A program made the position numbers and the translations under genes. DNA of 5,016 bases from an uncultured Acidimicrobiaceae bacterium (GTDB lineage: Bacteria; Actinomycetota; Acidimicrobiia; Acidimicrobiales; UBA8592): assembly GCA_913031515.1 (NCBI GenBank), contig CAJWET010000122.1, positions 1 to 5,016 on the forward strand, written 5' to 3'. Each line of letters begins with the position of its first letter. Within the stretch, counting starts at the first letter, position 1. Below are positions 1 through 5,016 of the stretch, in pieces. The notes under the pieces are model-generated. The model was not told the origin of the DNA, made no database searches, and saw only the letters and a program-made list of their open reading frames with translations.

Positions 1-609
1 CCGGTAGTAGTTGATTTATCAAGCATGTGGGCCGGCCCTTTGTGTAGCTGGTACCTCATGCGGTGTGGGGCGAGAGTTGTGAAAATTGAATCAAGTCGCC
101 GCGACGGCGGGACTCGAAAGGGATCAGATATCTTTCACCAACGATTAAATAAAGGTAAGGATGTCATCTCTCTCGATTTCAATAACCCAGAAGATATCCA
201 TCAGCTACGGAGCTTTATTCGGGGTGCGGACATAGTAATTGAAGGGTCACGCCCTCGGGCGCTCGAACAATTAGGAATTGATGCCATGGAAGAGGTAGCA
301 AGAGGCGCCATATGGTGCTCAGTTACCGGGTATGGGCGGTTCAGTGCACCACACCGAGTTGGCTTCGGGGATGATGCAGCAGCTGGGGCGAACCTCTTGG
401 CTGAAGTAGATGGTGCACTCTGGTTTATTGGTGATGCTATAGCTGATCCAATTACAGGTGCTACAGCTGCGGTCTTAACCATGGGGCATTGGCTCGCGCA
501 TTCTAGTGTGCTCCTTGATGTTGGACTATCACCCACTACCGCAGTGCACTCTCAAGGAACCCTCTCGGCGGGTAGTTTTTTTAACCTGCAGAAGAAACAG
601 GCGCGTTAA
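1..609 (+). CDS. Family III (CaiB/BaiF) CoA-transferase, C-terminal part; 5' end outside window
   Basis: The frame is open from base 1 to TAA at 607-609, giving 202 visible residues; the ATG at 25 is internal because the family strand 'VVVDLSSMWAGPL' (residues 2-14) begins before it. Further family features are 'GARVVKIES' (23-31), an 'RVGFGDDAA' segment (119-127) and 'GDAIADPITG' (144-153). By analogy with formyl-CoA transferase and CaiB, Asp149 in 'ADPITG' is the likely nucleophile that forms the aspartyl-CoA anhydride. Family members move CoA between carboxylic acids in the cytoplasm; the acids used here cannot be read from the sequence. The protein stops soon after 'LLDVGLS' (171-177), whereas single-module members continue for a further large domain. 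I infer the visible part is the second module of a two-module protein of the kind seen in actinobacteria, with the first module upstream; a truncated gene is the alternative. Its stop overlaps that of the convergent yqgE gene. Confidence 0.88.
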   Translation, partial: PVVVDLSSMWAGPLCSWYLMRCGARVVKIESSRRDGGTRKGSDIFHQRLNKGKDVISLDFNNPEDIHQLRSFIRGADIVIEGSRPRALEQLGIDAMEEVARGAIWCSVTGYGRFSAPHRVGFGDDAAAGANLLAEVDGALWFIGDAIADPITGATAAVLTMGHWLAHSSVLLDVGLSPTTAVHSQGTLSAGSFFNLQKKQAR

Positions 610-1151
610 TTCAATTTGGGATTCTTTGGATAATTTGATAACCACGCCATCGGGCCGTCCTGCCGTCGGAGCACTATGGACCAGAGCTCATGATGATTTG
701 AGCTGAATACATCAAATGGATCTGCATCAACCACAAACCAAGCATCTGCGGCAAGTTCCGAATCGAGTTGCATAGGTCCCCAGCCCGAATAACCAGAGAA
801 AACCTTCACTTCACTGACAGCGTCTGGCAGCATTTTTGGGTCTGAACTTAAGTCAATTATTCCTACATTGGCGAAAACAAAGTGATGGCCATTACTCGTT
901 TCTCCTAAAAAACGCCCAAGAGCTAAACAAGAATTGGGTTCCACCGGACCCCCTTTAAAGATTTCAGGTATCGGGTTGGCGTGAGTGAACCAATCCGGGA
1001 GAAGCTCTTCGGTAGTTGTTTCTGTTGCGCGATTGAGAACCAAGCCCACAGCTCCACTGCGCGAGTGATCAATTATTAGCACCACAGATCTTTCGAAGTT
1101 CTGATCACCCATCAGTGGGCTCGCGATAAGAAGTTTCCCCGCCGTGCTCAG
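606..1151 (-). CDS. yqgE: YqgE/AlgH family protein (probable CTG start)
   Basis: This is a cytoplasmic protein of the YqgE/AlgH (DUF179) family, which is widespread but has no established biochemical activity. Numbered from the proposed CTG at 1151-1149 it has 181 residues, normal for the family. Visible hallmarks are 'GKLLIASPLMGDQNFERSVV' (5-24), 'GAVGLVLNR', 'FKGGPVEP' (65-72), 'FSGYSGWGPMQLDSEL' (118-133) and the C-terminal 'LWSIVLRRQ' followed by 'YPKNPKLN'. The usual 'GPGQL' reads 'GPMQL' here. The first ATG is at 1112-1110 (168 residues), but starting there deletes the conserved first strand 'GKLLIASP' and leaves no good ribosome binding site. No ATG, GTG or TTG lies in frame just upstream. 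CTG at 1151 has TGGAG eight bases before it and overlaps the serC stop as CTGA, implying translational coupling in a serC-yqgE operon. The family call is firm; the start is an inference. Confidence 0.92.
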   Translation of the reverse strand: MSTAGKLLIASPLMGDQNFERSVVLIIDHSRSGAVGLVLNRATETTTEELLPDWFTHANPIPEIFKGGPVEPNSCLALGRFLGETSNGHHFVFANVGIIDLSSDPKMLPDAVSEVKVFSGYSGWGPMQLDSELAADAWFVVDADPFDVFSSNHHELWSIVLRRQDGPMAWLSNYPKNPKLN

Positions 1152-2278
1152 AGCAGTGACTCCACGAGATAATCGATACTTCTTGTGAGTGCTCTGATGT
1201 CGTTAGGTTCAATAGCAGGAAATGTGGCGATCCTGATCTGGTTACGGCCAAGTTTTCTATATCCACCGATATCTAGGATCCCGTTTTCTTTGCAGGCTGA
1301 CACTAACTCGTCAGTAGGTATCTTCTCATCGACGTTTATGGTCACTACAACTGGGCTTCGTAGGTCGGGATTGGTTACAAAAGGTTGAACATATTGATGA
1401 TTTTCTGCCCAATTGTAGAGGTGAGTGGATGATTCTTTTGAGCGCGCTACGGCCCATTCAAGTCCTCCCTGTTCATTCATCCACTCAATCTGGTGAACTG
1501 TCAGGAAAATCGTTGAGAGGGCAGGGGTATTGTATGTCTGATTTTTTCTGCTATTCTCCAACGCAATTTTCAAGTCCAGACCAGCAGGAATCCACCGGCC
1601 AGAAGCAGATATTTCTTCTATTCGAGCGATCGACGCAGGAGAGCAAGCAGCAATCCATAACCCTCCATCACTAGCGAAACTTTTTTGTGGGGAGAAATAA
1701 TAGCAATCGATTTCCTCGGGGTCCCATAGCATCCCACCTGCAGCTGAAGTGGCATCCACGGCCACGATAGCTTGAACGGATGAACTTTTTTCCGGCCTTC
1801 TAAGCGGGATGGCAACTCCAGTGGAAGTTTCATTTTGCGTTAGAGCGTACAAGTCAACATTGGATGGGTTAGGAGATGGTGCGGATCCATACTCAGAACT
1901 TATTATCTCAGGTGGTTTCAGATGTGGGGCATCTACAACAGCTTGAGAAAATTTCGATGAGAACTCACCAAAAACTAGATGCTGGCTTTTCTCTCTAATG
2001 AGTCCGAAAGTTGCAGCATCCCAGAAGAGAGTCGCTCCACCGTTTCCCAACAGTATCTCCCAGTCCTTTGGAAGCTGAAACAACTCATTGAGTCCCTCTT
2101 GTAATCTTCGTACCATTCCTTTGACGGTGACTTGACGGTGACTTGTTCCAAGATATTGCGATGCGATACCGGCTAGCGCGTCCACTGCTTCTTTTCTCAC
2201 CAATGAAGGGCCACTTCCGAACCTTCCATCATTCGGTAGTAGTTCTTTGGGTATCGATATTGACTTCTTTGGGGCCAT
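1148..2278 (-). CDS. serC: Phosphoserine aminotransferase (phosphoserine transaminase)
   Basis: SerC is a cytoplasmic PLP enzyme that converts 3-phosphohydroxypyruvate plus glutamate to 3-phosphoserine plus 2-oxoglutarate, the second step of serine synthesis. Its 376 residues are a normal length. Motifs in order are 'DGRFGSGPS' (17-25), 'GTSHRQ' (44-49, substrate phosphate side), 'GNGGAT' (78-83, cofactor phosphate loop), 'TQNETSTGV' (147-155), 'VAVDATSAAGG' (172-182) with Asp175 facing the pyridine nitrogen, 'SPQKSFASDGG' (196-206) with Lys199 as the PLP lysine, 'NTPALSTIF' (250-258) and a C-terminal 'NQIRIATFP' (346-354) with Arg349 as likely carboxylate binder. The sequence resembles the actinobacterial SerC type. 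The ATG at 2278-2276 is the only reasonable start, since an in-frame TAG lies at 2290-2288; no strong Shine-Dalgarno is present at normal spacing. The gene is read divergently from the 2422 aminotransferase and is followed directly by yqgE. Confidence 0.95.
   Translation of the reverse strand: MAPKKSISIPKELLPNDGRFGSGPSLVRKEAVDALAGIASQYLGTSHRQVTVKGMVRRLQEGLNELFQLPKDWEILLGNGGATLFWDAATFGLIREKSQHLVFGEFSSKFSQAVVDAPHLKPPEIISSEYGSAPSPNPSNVDLYALTQNETSTGVAIPLRRPEKSSSVQAIVAVDATSAAGGMLWDPEEIDCYYFSPQKSFASDGGLWIAACSPASIARIEEISASGRWIPAGLDLKIALENSRKNQTYNTPALSTIFLTVHQIEWMNEQGGLEWAVARSKESSTHLYNWAENHQYVQPFVTNPDLRSPVVVTINVDEKIPTDELVSACKENGILDIGGYRKLGRNQIRIATFPAIEPNDIRALTRSIDYLVESLL
1160..1164 (-). promoter_or_regulatory. 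Shine-Dalgarno for the CTG start of yqgE
   Basis: TGGAG on the minus strand lies inside the last codons of serC, eight bases before CTG at 1151-1149. It supports initiation at the serC stop codon rather than at the ATG at 1112, which has only a weak purine stretch in front of it. Confidence 0.45.
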
Positions 2279-2370
2279 TACAAAAATCTACTCTGCTTCC
2301 TCTGTCAGATGGGGAAAGAAAGAGGAAAAACCCTAGAACTCTATTCAAAACAATAAAGAAATAATCTGCA

Positions 2371-2419
2371 TTCTTCCGATAGATAGACCAAGATAGTGAA
2401 ATTGAACATATCGGAGGAA
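2371..2419 (+). promoter_or_regulatory. Inverted repeat able to fold into a hairpin that hides the Shine-Dalgarno
   Basis: TTCTTCCGATA at 2371-2381 can pair with TATCGGAGGAA at 2409-2419 over eleven positions, ten Watson-Crick and one G-U (T2374 with G2416), around a 27-base loop. The right arm contains the GGAGG of the downstream gene, and the TTG start lies three bases after the stem. If the transcript begins at or before 2371, folding would block ribosome binding. Six of the pairs are of a kind any anti-Shine-Dalgarno tract would give, but the CGATA/TATCG extension is not. The repeat could instead be a DNA operator. Confidence 0.4.
2413..2417 (+). promoter_or_regulatory. Strong Shine-Dalgarno for the TTG-started aminotransferase
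   Basis: GGAGG, followed by AAAA and then TTG at 2422-2424. The strong match to the 16S tail, though with short four-base spacing, and the lack of any ATG or GTG in frame just upstream fix the start at this TTG. Confidence 0.75.
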
Positions 2420-2421
2420 AA

Positions 2422-3624
2422 TTGTCTGATCAATCTCGGGTGTCGACACGTGTAGGAGCAATATCTCCATCTGCGACGTTGGCGGTCACGAATAAGGCGA
2501 AAGAACTGAAAGCAGCTGGGGCCCCAGTAATAGGATTCGGAGCCGGAGAGCCAGATTTCCCAACACCAGATCACATTCTCGCCGCAGCTGAACAAGCGAT
2601 TTCAGAGCCGGCTAACCACCGTTACAGTCCCGCAGGTGGCCTACCGGAATTGAAGCAAGCACTAGCGGAAAAAACCGAACGTGATTCAGGATTACTAGTT
2701 TCCCCTGATCAAATAGTTGTTACAAATGGAGGAAAACATGCCGTATACAACTGCATGCAAGTTCTTCTTAATGCCGGAGATGAAGTTTTATTACCGGCGC
2801 CATATTGGACCACCTACCCTGAGCCTATTGCTCTCGCTGGAGCGATGACAAAGGTTCTACCCACTACTGAGAGTTCTGGATTCCGTGTATCGATAGATCA
2901 ACTTGATGCAGCCAAAACCAAGAACACTAAAGCTCTGCTCTTTTGCTCTCCATCGAATCCCACCGGTGCAGTGTACCCACGAGAAGAAATTGAGAAAATC
3001 GGCAAGTGGGCAGCTGAGAACGATGTCTGGGTCATTACTGATGAAATTTATGAACATTTGGTCTATGGCTCAAACCAACATTTTTCGCTTCCCACCCTGG
3101 TGCCTGAAATACAGGATCGGTGCATTGTCCTCAATGGTGTAGCCAAGACGTATGCGATGACTGGTTGGCGGGTCGGTTGGATCATCGCACCTCCTGACAT
3201 TGCAAAAGCTGCTGCGACGTTACAATCGCACCAGACTTCAAATGTTGCCAATGTTTCACAACGCGCTGCCCTTGCGGCAGTTTCTGGACCTCTTGACGAC
3301 GTGGAAAAAATGCGGGCAGCGTTTGATAGACGTCGTCAGGTTATGTACGAAATGCTTACCCAAATTGAAGGGGTGTCTCTCCTTGAACCTCAAGGGGCAT
3401 TCTACGCTTTCCCTAATTTTGAAGGGGTCTTCGGACGTACATTGCAGGACCGTACTCCCGAGACGACACTCGATTTGGCGGAGATCCTGCTTGAGGAGGT
3501 CAATGTTGCCCTTGTACCTGGAGAAGCGTTCGGTTCGCCAGGATATGCCAGACTTTCATTCGCACTTGGAGATGATGAACTTGAAGAGGGGATTCAGAGA
3601 ATCAGTGACCTACTCCAAGGCTAG
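2422..3624 (+). CDS. aspC: Class I aspartate-type aminotransferase (PLP-dependent), TTG start
   Basis: A cytoplasmic fold-type I PLP enzyme of the AspAT I-beta group, which exchanges amino groups between aspartate/glutamate and 2-oxo acids; some relatives also use prephenate or aromatic substrates. Its 400 residues are a full family length. Visible motifs are 'FGAGEPDFPTP' (39-49), 'TNGGKHAVYN' (101-110), 'PAPYW' (125-129), 'SPSNPTGAVY' (176-185) with Asn179, 'DEIYEHLVY' (207-215) with Asp207 and Tyr210, 'NGVAKTYAMTGWRVGW' (238-253) with Lys242 as the PLP lysine and Arg250 on the cofactor phosphate side, and 'YARLSFA' (375-381) with Arg377 as the likely alpha-carboxylate binder. Lys105 matches the position that favours acidic substrates in the Thermus enzyme, so aspartate is the likeliest substrate. 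The TTG start at 2422 follows a strong GGAGG and gives the usual N-terminus. The stop lies five bases before the peptidase gene, suggesting one transcript. Family is certain, exact specificity is not. Confidence 0.95.
   Translation: MSDQSRVSTRVGAISPSATLAVTNKAKELKAAGAPVIGFGAGEPDFPTPDHILAAAEQAISEPANHRYSPAGGLPELKQALAEKTERDSGLLVSPDQIVVTNGGKHAVYNCMQVLLNAGDEVLLPAPYWTTYPEPIALAGAMTKVLPTTESSGFRVSIDQLDAAKTKNTKALLFCSPSNPTGAVYPREEIEKIGKWAAENDVWVITDEIYEHLVYGSNQHFSLPTLVPEIQDRCIVLNGVAKTYAMTGWRVGWIIAPPDIAKAAATLQSHQTSNVANVSQRAALAAVSGPLDDVEKMRAAFDRRRQVMYEMLTQIEGVSLLEPQGAFYAFPNFEGVFGRTLQDRTPETTLDLAEILLEEVNVALVPGEAFGSPGYARLSFALGDDELEEGIQRISDLLQG
3617..3620 (+). promoter_or_regulatory. Shine-Dalgarno for the S9 peptidase gene
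   Basis: AAGG within the last codons of the aminotransferase gene, nine bases before ATG at 3630-3632. It selects this ATG over the ATG at 3625, which meets TGA after two codons, and over the ATG at 3655, which lies in a different frame. Confidence 0.5.
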
Positions 3625-3629
3625 ATGGT

Positions 3630-5016
3630 ATGAAGCCTTCAAATAACTTGCCTTATGGGAGTTGGCCCTCTCCCATTTCAGCCCATTCACTTGTCGAAGG
3701 CGTATCAACAATCATTGATATGTTCATTGATGAACAAGACGTTTGGTGGTCGGAGTCCAGGCCAGATGAAGGTGGGCGGGTTGCCATTATGCTTCAGTCG
3801 GGGAAAGGGGCGCCTCATGAAATTACACCGCCTGATGCAAACGTTCGTTCTAGAGTTCATGAATACGGTGGGGGGGCATGGTGTGTAGCGAACGGGTACC
3901 TCTATTACATCGATTTTGGGGATCAGCGTGTCCGCCGTCTTTCTACTGAAGGCCAGCTTGATTTTTTGACCCAAACGCCGCCCGAAGGCCAATCATGGCG
4001 GTTTGCAGATGGCCGCATTACGTCCGACGGTGCATCTATGGTATGCGTACGAGAAGTCCACCATCATTTCGAAGATGGAATGGTAACCGAACCAGATAAC
4101 CAGATTGTTTCGATAGCAACAGACGGTAGCTTCGAGATTAGGGAATTAGTTGTTGGCGCCGATTTCTATGCTTTCCCTCGCCCTTCACCAGATGGTGAGT
4201 TTCTGGCATGGATACAGTGGCTCCATCCTTCTATGCCTTGGTATGGGACTGAGCTTTGGGTGGGTCGACTAGCAGATGGGCAGGTTGTCAACGCCAAAAA
4301 ACTTGAAGGTGGTAGTGAGGAATCTATTCTGCAACCTGAATGGTCTAGCGAAACCGATCTCTATTTCCTGAGTGACCGTTCGGGATGGTCAAACCTCTAT
4401 AGGTTCAGCGGAGAAGGAAGTGTTCTCGTGTGCGGCGGAGAGTTTGACATTGCGGGACCCCTATGGGGCTTGGGACAATCCCGATATGCGATCTCATCTG
4501 GAAACGACATCTACATTGCTGCACGCAGCACGAAAAGCGATGTTTTGATCAAGAATTCGACTGAGTTCGATATCGCCCAGTGGGCGACTATCCATACCGT
4601 TCGGTGTACTTCGTCAGGATTCCCGATTGTCGTGGCTTCTACCCATCAGTCGGGGCCTACTGTCATCCAAGCGTCACCTGAACAAAAAATCATTCATCAC
4701 CCCAAACCACATGGGGTGCCAATCGAATATCTTCCAGCTCCGGTCGATCTTACCTTCCCGACTTTCGATGGAGAAGAAGTTCACGCTCTCTTCTATGCTC
4801 CTGCCCATCCAGATTTTGAAGGACCAACAAATGAAAAACCTCCCCTTCTTGTTCTGGCACATGGGGGTCCGACGGGGGCTGCACGGCATGAACTGCAGTT
4901 AGCATTGCGGTACTGGACTAGCCGCGGTTGGGCTGTCGTTGACGTGAATTACCGGGGAAGTACCGGTTTCGGCCGTTCATACATGGAAGCGCTAGATGGA
5001 GAATGGGGAGTAAAAG
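3630..5016 (+). CDS. S9-family peptidase (prolyl oligopeptidase-like, acylaminoacyl-peptidase type), 3' end outside window
   Basis: 462 codons are visible from ATG at 3630 with no stop before the window ends; relatives usually have 600-650 residues. The N-terminal part is a beta-propeller of the S9 family: 'YGSWPSPIS' near the start, 'RVHEYGGGA' (75-83), 'DFYAFPRPSPDGEFLAW', 'MPWYGTELWV', 'LQPEWS' and 'LYFLSDRSGWSNLYRF' are typical blades. The alpha/beta-hydrolase domain starts at about 380 with 'LTFPTFDGEEVHALFYAP', then 'LLVLAHGGPTGAA' (oxyanion region, His411 to Thr415) and 'VVDVNYRGSTGFG' (436-448). The catalytic Ser, Asp and His would all lie beyond the window, so activity cannot be judged. 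Family members cleave short peptides or acylated N-terminal residues in the cytoplasm. No signal peptide is visible. It begins five bases after the aminotransferase stop, so co-transcription and translational coupling are likely. Confidence 0.94.
   Translation, partial: MKPSNNLPYGSWPSPISAHSLVEGVSTIIDMFIDEQDVWWSESRPDEGGRVAIMLQSGKGAPHEITPPDANVRSRVHEYGGGAWCVANGYLYYIDFGDQRVRRLSTEGQLDFLTQTPPEGQSWRFADGRITSDGASMVCVREVHHHFEDGMVTEPDNQIVSIATDGSFEIRELVVGADFYAFPRPSPDGEFLAWIQWLHPSMPWYGTELWVGRLADGQVVNAKKLEGGSEESILQPEWSSETDLYFLSDRSGWSNLYRFSGEGSVLVCGGEFDIAGPLWGLGQSRYAISSGNDIYIAARSTKSDVLIKNSTEFDIAQWATIHTVRCTSSGFPIVVASTHQSGPTVIQASPEQKIIHHPKPHGVPIEYLPAPVDLTFPTFDGEEVHALFYAPAHPDFEGPTNEKPPLLVLAHGGPTGAARHELQLALRYWTSRGWAVVDVNYRGSTGFGRSYMEALDGEWGVK

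Larger units (their letters stand above)
2279..2421. promoter_or_regulatory. Divergent intergenic region between serC and the aminotransferase gene
   Basis: These 143 AT-rich bases must hold the start signals for both the serC-yqgE pair (minus) and the aminotransferase-peptidase pair (plus), because the genes point away from each other. I see no pair of -35 and -10 boxes on either strand good enough to name. A purine-rich stretch runs from about 2309 to 2330 on the + strand. The right-hand end holds an inverted repeat that overlaps the ribosome binding site of the + gene. Promoter content is inferred from gene layout rather than seen. Confidence 0.5.

Noticed and set aside
201..536. 111-codon open frame on the minus strand inside the CoA-transferase gene.
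   Set aside because: It is antisense to conserved family motifs, shows no recognisable protein features and is best explained as a shadow of the real frame.
1113..1147. Reading the 35 bases between serC and the ATG of yqgE as a non-coding intergenic spacer.
   Set aside because: The bases encode the conserved YqgE N-terminal strand in frame, so they are better read as coding.
1429..1674. 81-codon + strand frame antisense to serC.
   Set aside because: It lies opposite the conserved SerC region including the C-terminal half, with no ribosome binding site or recognisable domain.
2309..2356. Fifteen-codon open frame (MGKERGKTLELYSKQ) in the leader of the aminotransferase gene, considered as an attenuation leader peptide.
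   Set aside because: No Shine-Dalgarno precedes its ATG, it has no run of one regulatory amino acid, and no terminator hairpin follows.
2516..2527. Perfect 12-base palindrome CTGGGGCCCCAG in the aminotransferase gene.
   Set aside because: It lies inside conserved coding sequence (the 'AAGAPV' region) and such GC palindromes occur by chance; no second copy was noticed.
3200..3646. 148-codon + strand frame overlapping the end of the aminotransferase gene and the start of the peptidase gene.
   Set aside because: It is an out-of-frame reading of two clearly conserved genes, and its composition is low in typical protein motifs.
4627..4902. Overlapping frames on both strands (4627-4902 +, 4674-4889 -) in the peptidase region.
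   Set aside because: The peptidase frame from 3630 to the window end is continuous and carries S9 motifs across this stretch, so these are shadows.

Overview
The window reads as ordinary chromosome from a free-living bacterium, most likely an actinobacterium (Actinomycetota) of moderate G+C. The placement is an inference: the phosphoserine aminotransferase, the short two-module-like CoA-transferase end and the S9 peptidase with its 'YGSWPSPIS' start all resemble actinobacterial family members as I remember them, but base composition is well below the high-GC soil actinomycetes, so an uncultured aquatic lineage such as Acidimicrobiia is plausible. No phage, transposon, CRISPR, tRNA or rRNA signal is visible.

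Layout: five protein genes fill almost all of the window. On the + strand, bases 1-609 hold the C-terminal part of a family III (CaiB/BaiF) CoA-transferase whose start lies outside. It converges on a minus-strand pair, serC (2278 down to 1148) followed by a YqgE/AlgH-family gene (to 606). The two convergent genes overlap in their stop codons at the TTAA of 606-609. A 143-base divergent intergenic region (2279-2421) separates serC from a + strand pair: a class I aspartate-type aminotransferase with a TTG start (2422-3624), then, five bases later, an S9-family prolyl-oligopeptidase-like peptidase (from 3630) that runs off the end of the window before its catalytic serine.

Function: serC makes phosphoserine in serine biosynthesis using glutamate as amino donor, and the divergent aminotransferase links glutamate, aspartate and their 2-oxo acids. 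The shared intergenic region therefore sits between two amino-group-transfer genes and could allow joint control. The peptidase could supply amino acids from peptides. YqgE has no established biochemical role.

The most interesting points are small. First, an 11-pair potential RNA stem (2371-2381 with 2409-2419) buries the Shine-Dalgarno of the TTG-started aminotransferase. Second, the conserved YqgE N-terminus lies upstream of the first ATG, which suggests a CTG start overlapping the serC stop codon as CTGA. I see no previously undescribed multi-gene system here.
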